DNA of 64,000 nt from Cellulomonas sp. JZ18 (GCF_009720485.1 NZ_CP045245.1:3658001-3722000); one strand, 5' to 3'; numbered from the stretch's first letter, positions 22,253-30,534 are shown. The notes: generated from the sequence alone by a model not told the origin. Numbers and translations: made by a program.

Positions 22253-22912
22253 CTACAGCTCCTCCGTGCGCCGGACGCGCGGGTGCGGGTGGCGGTCGAT
22301 GCCGAGCGTGGCGAGGAGGTCCTCGTGCAGCTCGAACCAGACGCGGTGGCAGGAGTCGAGGTCGGTGCGGTCGACCCAGCCGTGCTGCCCTGCCTCGGCG
22401 CGTCGGAGCGCGGCGCGGAACCGGGTGTCGTAGCCCCGGAAGCGGGTGAGGAGGTCCTCGAGCCGTCGCACCAGCGGAGCCAGCCCGCGCCCGATGCCCT
22501 CCAGCTCGGCCAGGACGGCGGCGTCCCAGGCCGTGTCGGTGTGGTCGTTGACGGCGAGCGGGTCGGTGGGGGTGGGCCGCATCTGCCAGTCGGTGCAGGC
22601 TCTCAGCAGCCGCGCGTTCAGGGGGAGGAACTCGCGGAGGACCGCGTGCACCTCGGCGTCCGCTCCGACGGCGGCGAGCTCGGCGGCCAGCTGCCGCTCG
22701 TTCTCGGCACGGCCGGCGTCGGTGAGCGACCAGCCGCTCAGGTCGGCGAACCTCGCCTGCGTCACCCAGCCGCGCGCCCGCGCGTCCTCCAGCGCCTCGT
22801 CGGCCTCGGCCGGCTCGAGGTCGTAGCGTCGCGCGACCGCAGGGGTGTCGGCGAAGCCGAGCACGCGCACCGCGTGCAGCGTGAGGACCTCGGGCGAGGA
22901 GTCCCACGTCAC
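22253..22912 (-). CDS. winged-helix-like regulator, second gene of a pair
   Basis: This is a 219-aa protein. The N-terminal half looks like a winged helix (TLHAVRVLGFADTPAVARRY, ARARGWVTQARFADLSGWSLTDAGRAE). The C-terminal half is helical with a conserved-looking stretch ACTDWQMRPTPTDPLAVNDH and ends with FELHEDLLATLGIDRHP. The GTG start overlaps the stop of the upstream HTH gene (GTGA), so both are made together. It is divergent, via that gene, from the dikinase-like gene at 23370. The role as regulator or effector sensor is inference; the exact family was not recognised. Confidence 0.75.
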   Translation of the reverse strand: MTWDSSPEVLTLHAVRVLGFADTPAVARRYDLEPAEADEALEDARARGWVTQARFADLSGWSLTDAGRAENERQLAAELAAVGADAEVHAVLREFLPLNARLLRACTDWQMRPTPTDPLAVNDHTDTAWDAAVLAELEGIGRGLAPLVRRLEDLLTRFRGYDTRFRAALRRAEAGQHGWVDRTDLDSCHRVWFELHEDLLATLGIDRHPHPRVRRTEEL

Positions 22913-23298
22913 GTGCTCGCCCGGTTCGTCAGCCGCGTGTAGTGCTGCTGGCACGCCTGCGGGGAGTTGAAGCCCATCGCGTCGGCGATCTGCGCCCAGG
23001 TCAGACCTGCGCTCCTGGCGACGAACAGGAGCCCGGCCTCGAGGCCGTCCATCTCGGCTCGCGCCGCGGGCAGCAGCGCCAGCGCCGCGAGCAGGTCGGG
23101 TGCGGGGAGGTCGGCCGAGCGCCAGAGCGCGAAGTGAGCCAGGTCGGCCGCCGAGGGCGGGACGGGCGCCGGGCGCCACGGGCGCGGGGCGAGCTCGTCG
23201 GCACCCTGCCGCAGGAGTCGGTCCCGCGCCTCGTCCTCGCGACGTGCGCGGGCCTGGTCGGCGCCCGCACCGCGTCCGTCGTCGTGCTTGTGCTCCAT
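22909..23298 (-). CDS. small helix-turn-helix DNA-binding protein
   Basis: A 129-aa protein with a charged N-terminus and a helical core ending in a predicted helix-turn-helix (AGLTWAQIADAMGFNSPQAC). The ATG at 23298 gives MEHKHDDGRG; upstream codons add only six residues. Twin palindromes lie 20 bases upstream. It overlaps the winged-helix gene (GTGA), forming a two-gene regulatory unit opposite the dikinase-like/phosphatase operon. Bases 22959-23056 are duplicated at 14533-14630. Confidence 0.78.
   Translation of the reverse strand: MEHKHDDGRGAGADQARARREDEARDRLLRQGADELAPRPWRPAPVPPSAADLAHFALWRSADLPAPDLLAALALLPAARAEMDGLEAGLLFVARSAGLTWAQIADAMGFNSPQACQQHYTRLTNRAST
22959..23056 (-). repeat. 98-bp segment duplicated at 14533-14630
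   Basis: This is the likely source copy, because here it lies inside an intact reading frame; 97 of 98 bases match the other copy. It encodes the segment MDGLEAGLLFVARSAG plus the HTH. Confidence 0.9.
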
Positions 23299-23317
23299 GG
23301 CCCCGACCCTGCACACT

Positions 23318-23344
23318 CAACGAAACGTTGTCAACGATCCGTTG
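23318..23344. promoter_or_regulatory. twin CAACG-N3-CGTTG operators
   Basis: Two perfect 13-base inverted repeats, CAACGAAACGTTG (23318-23330) and CAACGATCCGTTG (23332-23344), sit back to back in the divergent gap between the HTH gene (ATG 23298) and the dikinase-like gene (ATG 23370). A minus-strand TTGACA -35-like hexamer (23329-23334) spans their junction. One protein bound here could silence both directions. The neighbour-encoded HTH protein is the obvious candidate. Confidence 0.65.
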
Positions 23345-23369
23345 AGGTCGTGGCGGAAGGAGGAGCCGG

Positions 23370-24614
23370 ATGATCGTGCCGCTGGGCGCCGCCAGCACCC
23401 GGGCCTGCGGGAGCAAGGCGGGCGCGCTCGGGGCGCTGCTGCGCGCCGACCTCCCCGTGCCGGACGGTCATGCCGTCCCGCTGGACGTCTACACGTCCGC
23501 CGTCCGCGGGCTGCACCCGGGAACGCTGGCTCGTCGGCAGGGACCGGCGGCGGCGCGCGCGGCGATCCTGGGACGCCCGGCGCCGGCCGGTCTGCGCGAG
23601 GCGCTCGCGGCAGCGCTCGGGACGCTCGGCGGCGGCCCGGTGGCCGTCCGCTCGTCGGCGTCGGACGAGGACGCCCGCGACGGCGCGGCGGCCGGGCAGT
23701 ACACGAGCGTCCTGGCCGTGCACGGCGTCGACGACGTCGTCGAGGCCGTGCGCGCCTGCTGGGCGTCGCTCTACGCGGACACCGCCGCGGCCTACCGCGG
23801 TGGCCGCGGCCACGACGGGGAGCCGGCGATGGGTGTCGTCGTGCAGCGGCACCTCGACGCCGAGGTCTCCGGCGTCATGTTCACGCCCGCAGCCCCCGAC
23901 GCCGCGACCCGGATCGAAGCCTCCTGGGGACTCGGACCCAGCGTGGTGGAGGGCACGGTGAACCCCGACGCGTACACCGTCGGCGCCGGCGGCTCGGTGG
24001 TCACGGTCGTGGCCGACAAGCGGACCCGCCTCGACCGCCGAGGCAACCGGCTCGTGCCGCGCGGCGTGCTCCCTCCCGACCGCGACCGGCGTGTGCTCGA
24101 CGACGCCGACGCCCGACGGCTCGCCGAGCTCGGGCAGCGGGTCGCAGCCGCCCTGGGTGGTCCGCAGGACGTGGAGTGGGCGATCGCCGACGGCCGCACC
24201 TGGGTCCTGCAGGCCCGGCCGGTCACCGCAGCGCTCCCCCACCGGACGGTGCCCTCCCCGACCCCGGCCCCGGCTCCCGCTCCGGGGGCGACGGTCCTGA
24301 CCGGGGCGCCCGGCAGCCGCGGCACGGCCACCGGCCTCGCGCGGGTCGTCCGCGGTCCCGCCGACTTCGGCCGCGTCGGGCCGGGAGACATCCTCGTCTG
24401 CCCCTGGACCGACCCCGGCTGGACGCCGCTGCTGCGAGTCGCCGGCGGCGTCGTCACCGAGGTCGGCGGGGTGCTGTCCCACGCCGCGATCGTCGCGCGC
24501 GAACGCGGGATCCCCGCCGTGCTCGGCGTCCCGGACGCGACCCTGCTCCTGGGTGACGCCGTACCCGTGACCGTCGACGGCACCGCGGGCGTCGTCACGA
24601 CGGCGGTGGGCTGA
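23370..24614 (+). CDS. two-domain dikinase-like phosphotransferase (ATP-binding plus swivelling His domain)
   Basis: A 414-aa protein related to PEP synthase, PPDK and rifampin phosphotransferase. The ATP-binding domain (about 1-290) shows PVAVRSSASDEDARDGAAAG and ends at WVLQARPVT. After a Pro-rich linker comes the phosphohistidine swivel domain with the catalytic His in GGVLSHAAIVARERGIPAVLG. The third, acceptor domain (pyruvate barrel or rifamycin-binding domain) is missing, so the acceptor must be a separate protein or a small molecule. It has a strong AGGAGG site and is followed after two bases by a histidine-phosphatase gene. Confidence 0.85.
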   Translation: MIVPLGAASTRACGSKAGALGALLRADLPVPDGHAVPLDVYTSAVRGLHPGTLARRQGPAAARAAILGRPAPAGLREALAAALGTLGGGPVAVRSSASDEDARDGAAAGQYTSVLAVHGVDDVVEAVRACWASLYADTAAAYRGGRGHDGEPAMGVVVQRHLDAEVSGVMFTPAAPDAATRIEASWGLGPSVVEGTVNPDAYTVGAGGSVVTVVADKRTRLDRRGNRLVPRGVLPPDRDRRVLDDADARRLAELGQRVAAALGGPQDVEWAIADGRTWVLQARPVTAALPHRTVPSPTPAPAPAPGATVLTGAPGSRGTATGLARVVRGPADFGRVGPGDILVCPWTDPGWTPLLRVAGGVVTEVGGVLSHAAIVARERGIPAVLGVPDATLLLGDAVPVTVDGTAGVVTTAVG

Positions 24615-24616
24615 CC

Positions 24617-25231
24617 ATGGTGCGCAGCGCGACGCGACACCTCTACCTCGCCCGTCACGGCGCCGCCGACGCGTTCGGCACCCTCACCGAGGCCGGTCGG
24701 CTGCAGTCCCGCCTGCTCGGCGCACGGCTCGCGTCCGTCCCCGTCGACGTCGTCTGGCACTCCCCCCTCCCCCGTGCCGCGGCCAGTGCCCACGAGCTCG
24801 CCCAACACCTGCCCGGCGCCCCCGTCGCCGAGGCCGCCGAGCTGGTCGACCACGTCCCGTTCGTCCCCGCACCCGCGCAGACCCCTCGGGCCTGGACCCA
24901 GTTCTTCGACGGCTACGACGAGGCGGAGGCCGCCGCCGGCAGCACGGTCGCCGAGGCGCTGGTCGCCCGGTTCGCGACCGCGCCGGGCACCACGGCGTCG
25001 CGGGACACCCACGAGGTGCTCGTCACGCACTCCTACCCGATCGCCTGGCTCGTGCGGCACGCGATGGACGCACCCGCGCCCCGGTGGCTCGGCCTGGACA
25101 GCGCCAACGCGGCCCTCACCGTGCTCGAGTACCGCGCGGACCTCCCACCGACGCTGGTCGTGTTCAACGACCAGGGGCACCTGCCCCCGGAGCTGCGCTG
25201 GACCGGGTTCCCTGCCGGGCGCGCGCCGTGA
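24617..25231 (+). CDS. histidine phosphatase superfamily protein
   Basis: A 204-aa phosphoglycerate-mutase-like phosphatase with the N-terminal RHG motif (YLARHGAADAFGTLTEAGRLQ) carrying the phospho-accepting His. Further conserved elements are the Arg in HSPLPRAAASAHEL and the second His in VLVTHSYPIAWLVRH. It starts two bases after the dikinase-like gene and is surely co-transcribed. It may dephosphorylate the product made by its neighbour or a related metabolite; this pairing is inference from gene order. Confidence 0.9.
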   Translation: MVRSATRHLYLARHGAADAFGTLTEAGRLQSRLLGARLASVPVDVVWHSPLPRAAASAHELAQHLPGAPVAEAAELVDHVPFVPAPAQTPRAWTQFFDGYDEAEAAAGSTVAEALVARFATAPGTTASRDTHEVLVTHSYPIAWLVRHAMDAPAPRWLGLDSANAALTVLEYRADLPPTLVVFNDQGHLPPELRWTGFPAGRAP

Positions 25232-25253
25232 GCAGCCCGAGCACCGGCCGCAC

Positions 25254-25904
25254 TCAGGCCGTGCGCGTGGCCAGGAACTTCAGCACGGCGAGGACCCGGC
25301 GGTTGTCGGCGTCGGTGGGCGGCAGGTCCAGCTTGGCGAGGATGTTGCCGACGTACTTCTCGACCGCGCTGTGACTGACCGCCAGGGCGTCGGCGATCCC
25401 GCTGTTGGAGCGGCCGTCGGCCATGAGCCGCAGCACCACCAGCTCGCGCGGCGTGAGGCGGTCGATCGGGTCGTGGCCGCGGCGCACGAGCAGCTGGGCG
25501 ACGACCTCGGGGTCGAGCACCGTCCCGCCGGCGGCGACCCGGCGCAGCGCGGCGAGGAAGTCGGGCACGTGCGCGACCCGGTCCTTGAGCAGGTAGCCGA
25601 CACCGCTGGTCTGCGCGGACAGCAGGTCGGTGGCGTAGCGCTCCTCGACGTACTGGGACAGCACCAGGACGGCGACCTCCGGGTGCTGGTGCCGGATCAC
25701 GAGGGCGGCGCGGATGCCCTCGTCCGTGTGCGTGGGGGGCATCCGGACGTCGATGAGTGCCAGGTCGGGGCGGTGCTCCTCGACGGCACGCAGGAGCCCC
25801 TCGGCGTCGGCCACGGCCTCGACCACCTCGACGTCACCACCCGTGAGCAGCGTGGTCAGGCCCGCGCGGAGCAGGACCGAGTCCTCGGCGATCACGACGC
25901 GCAC
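25254..25904 (-). CDS. NarL/LuxR-type response regulator
   Basis: A 216-aa regulator with a receiver domain (VIAEDSVLLRAGL, phospho-Asp in LALIDVRMPP, Lys in GYLLKDRV) and a LuxR HTH (LTPRELVVLRLMADGRSNSG, then AVEKYVGNILAKL). The GTG at 25904 overlaps the kinase gene by 13 bases, indicating coupled translation. With the kinase at 25892-27229 it forms a complete pathway. Targets are unknown; the secreted hydrolase at 27386 is divergent and a candidate. Confidence 0.93.
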   Translation of the reverse strand: MRVVIAEDSVLLRAGLTTLLTGGDVEVVEAVADAEGLLRAVEEHRPDLALIDVRMPPTHTDEGIRAALVIRHQHPEVAVLVLSQYVEERYATDLLSAQTSGVGYLLKDRVAHVPDFLAALRRVAAGGTVLDPEVVAQLLVRRGHDPIDRLTPRELVVLRLMADGRSNSGIADALAVSHSAVEKYVGNILAKLDLPPTDADNRRVLAVLKFLATRTA

Positions 25905-27229
25905 GGCAGCTCCACGGTGATCGTCGTCGGCCCGCCGGGCGGGCTGTCGAGGCGGAACGTGCCGTCGACCGACGCGGCGCGCTGCGCCAGGCCGCGCAGC
26001 CCGGTGCGCTCCCCGGTCCCGTCGGGTGCGGCGTCCGGGTCGGCACCGCCCCGGCCGTCGTCGGACACCACGACCCGGAGCCGGTCGCCGACGCGCTCGA
26101 CGACGACCTCGGCGTGGTCGGCCCGGGCGTGCTTGGCGACGTTGGTGAGCGCCTCGGACACCGTGAAGTACGCGATCGCCTCGATCACCGGGGAGCACCG
26201 TGGCGTCACGGCGACGGTCAGCCGCACCGGGAGCGGCGCCCGCGCGGCGATCCCCGACAGCGCGGCGTCGAGCCCGCGGTCGTCGAGGACCGCCGGGTGC
26301 AGGCCGCGGACCAGCTCGCGGAGCTCGGCGACGGCCTGGACTGCCTCCTCGTGAGCCGCCTCGATCGCCCGCCCGGCGGGTCCGGACGCGTCGGTCAGTG
26401 CAGCGCGGGCCATCCCCAGGTTCATCGCCAGGGAGACCAGCCGTTGCTGCGCGCCGTCGTGGAGGTCCCGTTCGATCCGCCGGCGCTCGGCGTCCGTGGC
26501 GGCGACGACGTCGGCCCGGCTCCGGGACAACGACTCCACACGCACGGCCAGCGTCTCGCTGCGGCTCGGGCCGAGCAGGGCCCGGGCCGCGGCGGTGTCC
26601 ACCCGGGCTACCCCGCGGGCGACCCACGGGGCGGCGAGCAGCGCCACCACCGCCAGCGCCGTCAGTGCGGCGGCGCGCGCCGGCGGGTGAGCGCCGCCGG
26701 ACGCCAGCGCCACGACCACCCCGGTCCAGGCCAGCCAGGACGCCGCCACCGCACCGGCACCGAGCGCGCCGAGGGGCAGTGCCAGCCCGTGGTACGCGAC
26801 CTGCCGCCAGGTGCCCGGCGCGACCCAGTCGCGCAGCAGCGGCCGCGACCACCGGCCGTCGGGGCTCGGCGGCGGCAGGTCGACCCCGAGAAGGCCCCGG
26901 AAGCGCCGGCGCTGCAGTGCGGTGAGGACCCGGACGGCGGCCAGCACCGGGAGCGGGACGACGACGGCCAGGACCACCAGGGCGACGGTCCGCACCCGGT
27001 ACTCGGGGGCGGCGTACATCAGGCTCCAGCCCGCGCAGTAGACGGCCGCGATGGGCAGGACCCAGGCGAGCGCGAACGAGACCGCACCGAGGGGCAGCCC
27101 CACGAGTGCGTGCGCGGTGCCCCCGCGAGCGCGGGCCGACCACCAGGCGCGCAGCACCGTGGTGAGGGCCGTCCCGCGTCGCCGGGCCACGGCCGCTCCA
27201 GTCCAGGTCACGGGGGTCACCGTAGCCAC
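25892..27229 (-). CDS. two-component sensor histidine kinase with membrane sensor domain
   Basis: About 445 aa. The N-terminal half has several membrane segments (LVGLPLGAVSFALAWVLPIA, ALVVLAVVVPLPVLAAV and two more) resembling the actinobacterial putative-sensor domain. The HisKA_3 motif is RRIERDLHDGAQQRLVSLAM, and the ATPase shows SEALTNVAKHA, DDGRGG and GLRGLAQRA. The start could be GTG at 27229 or the next at 27220. It overlaps its response-regulator gene. The signal is unknown. Confidence 0.9.
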   Translation of the reverse strand: MATVTPVTWTGAAVARRRGTALTTVLRAWWSARARGGTAHALVGLPLGAVSFALAWVLPIAAVYCAGWSLMYAAPEYRVRTVALVVLAVVVPLPVLAAVRVLTALQRRRFRGLLGVDLPPPSPDGRWSRPLLRDWVAPGTWRQVAYHGLALPLGALGAGAVAASWLAWTGVVVALASGGAHPPARAAALTALAVVALLAAPWVARGVARVDTAAARALLGPSRSETLAVRVESLSRSRADVVAATDAERRRIERDLHDGAQQRLVSLAMNLGMARAALTDASGPAGRAIEAAHEEAVQAVAELRELVRGLHPAVLDDRGLDAALSGIAARAPLPVRLTVAVTPRCSPVIEAIAYFTVSEALTNVAKHARADHAEVVVERVGDRLRVVVSDDGRGGADPDAAPDGTGERTGLRGLAQRAASVDGTFRLDSPPGGPTTITVELPCAS

Positions 27230-27385
27230 GGGGCCGACCGCGCAGGCAGGGGGTCACCCCGCCGCGCGGGGTGCGGACATCCCCACCTCACCGCCGCCGT
27301 CCGCCTCACCGACAACGCCCCGCAGGCCCCGGCAGCCTGACGTCGCGGCCGCCGACCGGGCAGGCCACGACACAGGAGGACCCAC

Positions 27386-28609
27386 ATGCGCACGAGCTCC
27401 CCGCGCCCACCACGGCACCGCCGCCGGCTGCTGACCGCCGCACTCCTCGCCGCGGGCATCGGACTGGTCGGCAGCGCCGCGCCGGTCGCCGCCCACCCCG
27501 GCCACCCGCCCGCCACCGCCGGCTACCGCCTCCCGGCACCGACCGGCCCCGAGCGCCTCGGCACCGTCGCGCTGCACCTGGTCGACACCACGCGCACCGA
27601 CCCGTGGGTGCCGTCCCAGCCCGTCCGCGAGATCATGGTGCAGCTCTGGTACCCGGCCCAGCGGACCCACGGGCACCCCGTGTCGCCGTGGTTGTCGCCC
27701 GGCGCGGTGCCGCACTTCGCCGAGGCGTTCGGCCTCCCCGCGGACGCGGTGCGGTCCACCGTCACCCACGCCCGCGAGGGCGCACCGGTGGACCGGGCCC
27801 GGGGCGGTCGACCGGTGGTGCTCTACTCACCGGGCCTCGGCGGGGACCGCGGCACCAGCACCGCGCTCGTCGAGGAGCTGGTCAGCCACGGCTACGTCGT
27901 GGCCACGATCGACCACACCCACGACGCCAGCGAGGTGGAGTTCCCCGACGGGCGCGTCGAGGTCGGTGCCCTCCCCGAGATCGACGACGAGGTCATCGCC
28001 CAGGTCGCCGCCGTGCGGGAGGCCGACACCCGGTTCGTCCTGGACCAGCTCGCCGTGCTGAACGCCGGCCGCAACCCGGACGCGGGGGGACGCCGGCTGC
28101 CGACGGGTCTGCGCGGTGCCCTCGACCTGGACCGCGTCGGCATGTTCGGCCACTCCCTCGGCGGCAGCACCGCCGCGGCGACGATGCACGACGACCGCCG
28201 CATCAAGGCCGGCGTCAACCTGGACGGGACCCTCGTCGGCGACAGTGCCACCGCCGGCTCGGACCGGCCGTTCCTGCTGCTGAGCAGCGACCACGGCACC
28301 GAGCCGCGCGACCCCAGCTGGGACGCGTTCTGGGCGAACCACACGGGGTACAAGCGGGAGCTGAGCCTGACCGGCTCGGCCCACGGCTCGTTCAACGACG
28401 GCCTGCTGCTCTACCCGCAGGCGGCCCCGGCCATCGGCCTGCCCGCCGACGTGCTGGCCGAGCTGGTCGGCACCCTCGACCCGAAGCGCTCCCTCACGGT
28501 CCAGCGCACGTACGTGCGGGCGTTCTTCGACGAGCACCTGCGGCACGGCAGCGGCCGGCTGCTCCGCGCGCCGCACCCGCGCTACCCCGAGATGCAGTTC
28601 GTCCGGTAG
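27386..28609 (+). CDS. secreted alpha/beta hydrolase (PAF-acetylhydrolase-like)
   Basis: A 407-aa protein with a signal peptide (RRRLLTAALLAAGIGLVGSA, cleavage near PVAAHP) and a lipase/cutinase-like hydrolase domain. The oxyanion region is YSPGLGGDRG, the nucleophile elbow is FGHSLGGSTA, an Asp candidate lies in VNLDGT and the His in GSAHGSFND. The closest known architecture is the platelet-activating-factor acetylhydrolase/esterase group, which also includes polyester hydrolases. The ATG follows GGAGGA. It is divergent from the two-component system and terminated by the hairpin at 28622. Substrate is inferred to be a lipid or ester. Confidence 0.88.
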   Translation: MRTSSPRPPRHRRRLLTAALLAAGIGLVGSAAPVAAHPGHPPATAGYRLPAPTGPERLGTVALHLVDTTRTDPWVPSQPVREIMVQLWYPAQRTHGHPVSPWLSPGAVPHFAEAFGLPADAVRSTVTHAREGAPVDRARGGRPVVLYSPGLGGDRGTSTALVEELVSHGYVVATIDHTHDASEVEFPDGRVEVGALPEIDDEVIAQVAAVREADTRFVLDQLAVLNAGRNPDAGGRRLPTGLRGALDLDRVGMFGHSLGGSTAAATMHDDRRIKAGVNLDGTLVGDSATAGSDRPFLLLSSDHGTEPRDPSWDAFWANHTGYKRELSLTGSAHGSFNDGLLLYPQAAPAIGLPADVLAELVGTLDPKRSLTVQRTYVRAFFDEHLRHGSGRLLRAPHPRYPEMQFVR

Positions 28610-28621
28610 CACCAGCCGGGC

Positions 28622-28648
28622 GCGCGGCGGGCGGGTAGCCCGCCGCGC
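28622..28648. terminator. bidirectional terminator hairpin
   Basis: A perfect 11-bp inverted repeat with a 5-nt loop (28622-28632 and 28638-28648) starts 12 bases after the hydrolase stop, between convergent genes. It can serve both strands. No T tract. Confidence 0.65.
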
Positions 28649-28724
28649 ACCCGGGTCGGACCAGGATCGTCGGGCCGTCCCTCGCGACCTCTCCGGTCGT
28701 CGGCGCGTAGGTCGCGCAGGGGCG

Positions 28725-29414
28725 TCAGGCAGGCAGGAAGCGGGCGTAGAACGTGCGCGGGTCGTCCGCCAGGGACGCCTTCACCATCGCGGTCCACTCG
28801 TCGACGACCACCTCCAGGTCGCCCGCCTCGACGGCGTCGAGCGTGCGACGCACCACCACGGCCGGGTCCGTCTTCGGCCCCTCGATCCCCCGCGCCATGT
28901 CGGTGTCCGCGAGGCCCAGGTGGACGGAGGTGAGCCGCGTGCCCTGCCCGGCGAGCTCCAGGCGCAGGGCGTTGCTCATGTTCCAGCTCGCCGCCTTGGA
29001 CACCGCGTACGCGCCGGCGCCGGGGGCGGCGAACCAGGACAGCGCGGAGGCGACGTTGACGATCGCGCCGCCGCCGTTGGCCGCCAGCACGGGGGCGAAG
29101 GCGCGGGCCATCGCCAGGGCGCCCCAGAAGTTGACGTCCATCTCGGCGCGCACGGCGTCGAGGTCGCCCAGGAGCGCGGCGCCGGTGGAGATGCCCGCGT
29201 TGTTGACGAGCAGGTCGACGTCGTCGGCGACCGCGGCGGCCGCGGCGACGGCGCCGGGGTCGGTGACGTCCAGGGCGAGCGGCCGGACGCCCGGCAGGTC
29301 GATCGCGCGCGGGTCGCGGGCGGCGGCCCAGACGGTGGCCCCCCGGGCGAGGAGCTCGGCGGCGAAGTGGCGGCCGAGGCCGCGGTTGGCCCCGGTGATC
29401 AGTGCGGTGGTCAT
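28725..29414 (-). CDS. short-chain dehydrogenase/reductase
   Basis: A 229-aa classical SDR. The nucleotide motif is ITGANRGLGRHFA, the structural NNAG is in LLVNNAGIS, and the catalytic Ser lies in VASALSW and the YxxxK in YAVSKAA. The ATG at 29414 gives the expected MTTALITGA start and lies 7 bases after a TAGCGT -10 element, so its message is probably leaderless. It is divergent from the MerR-type gene, whose operator lies in the SDR promoter spacer. Substrate unknown. Confidence 0.93.
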   Translation of the reverse strand: MTTALITGANRGLGRHFAAELLARGATVWAAARDPRAIDLPGVRPLALDVTDPGAVAAAAAVADDVDLLVNNAGISTGAALLGDLDAVRAEMDVNFWGALAMARAFAPVLAANGGGAIVNVASALSWFAAPGAGAYAVSKAASWNMSNALRLELAGQGTRLTSVHLGLADTDMARGIEGPKTDPAVVVRRTLDAVEAGDLEVVVDEWTAMVKASLADDPRTFYARFLPA

Positions 29415-29421
29415 GGGTGGG

Positions 29422-29453
29422 ACGCTAGGACCTGACGTCGACGTCAGGGTCAA
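29422..29453 (-). promoter_or_regulatory. MerR-type promoter of the SDR gene with 18-bp palindrome
   Basis: Read on the minus strand, TTGACC (29453-29448) and TAGCGT (29427-29422) are separated by an overlong 20-base spacer. The spacer region holds a perfect 18-base palindrome (29431-29448, CCTGACGTCGACGTCAGG). Overlong spacers with a central palindrome are the hallmark of MerR-family activation by DNA untwisting. The adjacent MerR gene is the likely regulator. Confidence 0.65.
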
Positions 29454-29468
29454 GTGCGGGAGGGACGC

Positions 29469-29974
29469 GTGCGCATCGGCGAGGTCGCGGCAGGGGCGGG
29501 CGTCAGCGTGCGCGCGCTGCGGTACTACGAGGAGCAGGGCCTGCTCACAGCCGAGCGCAGCCCCGGCGGGCAGCGTCGGTACGCGCCGGGACGGTCGAGC
29601 GGGTGCGGTTCATCCAGAACCTCTACGCCGCTGGGCTCGGCAGCAAGGCGGTCCTGCGGATCCTGCCGTGCATGGAGCACGGCGTGCTCACCGACGAGAT
29701 GCACGAGCGGCTGCTGGCCGAGCGGGCGCGCGTGCAGGCGCAGCTGGACGAGCTGACGGCCACGCGGGACAAGCTCGACGCCGTCATCCGCGCCGGGCAG
29801 GTCCACCGCGACCGGCGGGAGGGTCGGCGGGCACCGGGGACGCAGGGGGCTGCGCGGCCGCCTCCTGAGGAGGGGGCCGCGGGCTCCCCCTCCGACGCGG
29901 TTGGCCGTGCACCGCGAGGACGTCCGGGAGCGGGCGGACGGCACATCGCGAGCCCCGTGGCCGGGCGCTCCTAG
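29469..29974 (+). pseudogene. MerR-family regulator, frameshifted
   Basis: The MerR winged HTH is visible (RIGEVAAGAGVSVRALRYYE, then EQGLLTAERSPGGQRRYAPG). The frame breaks just after the wing, and the recognition/dimer part continues one frame over (VRFIQNLYAAGLGSKAVLRI, followed by a coiled coil QAQLDELTATRDKLDAVI). One extra G in the GGG at 29588-29590 restores APGTVERVRFIQ and a 168-aa product. The GTG at 29469 with GGGAGGGA upstream is the best start. The last four bases overlap the convergent MarR gene. It probably controls the divergent SDR. Confidence 0.8.
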
Positions 29975-30447
29975 GTCGTGGGTGTGTCCTGGCCGACCCA
30001 GCCGGGTGCGCCCGCGTCCACCGCGGCGTCGCCGACGAGCGTCGCCAGGCTCGCCTCGAGGTGCGCGAGCTCGGCGGCGCCCAGCTTCTCCTCCCACCGG
30101 GCGCGCAGCTCCTCGAAGACCGCTTCCCCCTCGCGCAGGACGTCGAACCCGCGGGCGGTGACCTGGAGCCGGTTGCGTCGCGCGTCGGACGGGTCGGGCT
30201 CGCTCGACACGTAGCCGCGCTCGACGAGGACGGCGACGGTCTTCGCGGCGGCCTGCTTGGACACGGAGAGGCGGCGTCCGACGGCGGACGTGCTGTCGGC
30301 GCCGGCGATGATCGCGCGCATCGCGAACTCGTGGGTCGGGCGGAAGTCGTCGTACCCGCGCGCGGCCAGCTCGCTCGTCGCGCCGTCCACGAGCGTGCGG
30401 AAGCCGCCGAGCAGCAGCAGGGCGAGATCGGCCCCCGACCGGGACAT
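29971..30447 (-). CDS. MarR-family transcriptional regulator
   Basis: A 158-aa MarR-type winged-helix protein. The recognition region is [20 protein letters not shown], followed by the wing [21 protein letters not shown] and C-terminal dimerisation helices. The ATG at 30447 gives [15 protein letters not shown]; upstream codons overlap the operator region and are rejected. It is divergent from the alpha/beta hydrolase at 30535 across two GACAAC/GTTGTC palindromes. It probably represses both genes and is released by a small hydrophobic ligand, as in the family. Confidence 0.9.
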   Translation of the reverse strand: MSRSGADLALLLLGGFRTLVDGATSELAARGYDDFRPTHEFAMRAIIAGADSTSAVGRRLSVSKQAAAKTVAVLVERGYVSSEPDPSDARRNRLQVTARGFDVLREGEAVFEELRARWEEKLGAAELAHLEASLATLVGDAAVDAGAPGWVGQDTPTT

Positions 30448-30477
30448 GCGACGCAGTCTAGATCGGTGGTGGACAAC

Positions 30478-30517
30478 GACAACCGAGTTGTCTACGTTGG
30501 TGGACAACCCGGTTGTC
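30478..30517. promoter_or_regulatory. two MarR-type operators
   Basis: GACAACCGAGTTGTC (30478-30492) and GACAACCCGGTTGTC (30503-30517) are 15-base inverted repeats sharing the half-site GACAAC. They start 25 bases apart and fill the gap between the MarR gene and the hydrolase gene. The second is perfect with one central base. Confidence 0.65.
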
Positions 30518-30534
30518 TATCTGAGGAGACGGCG

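Noticed and set aside
23370-24614. Naming the dikinase-like protein rifampin phosphotransferase
   Set aside because: The rifamycin-binding middle domain is missing and the protein is about half the usual length.
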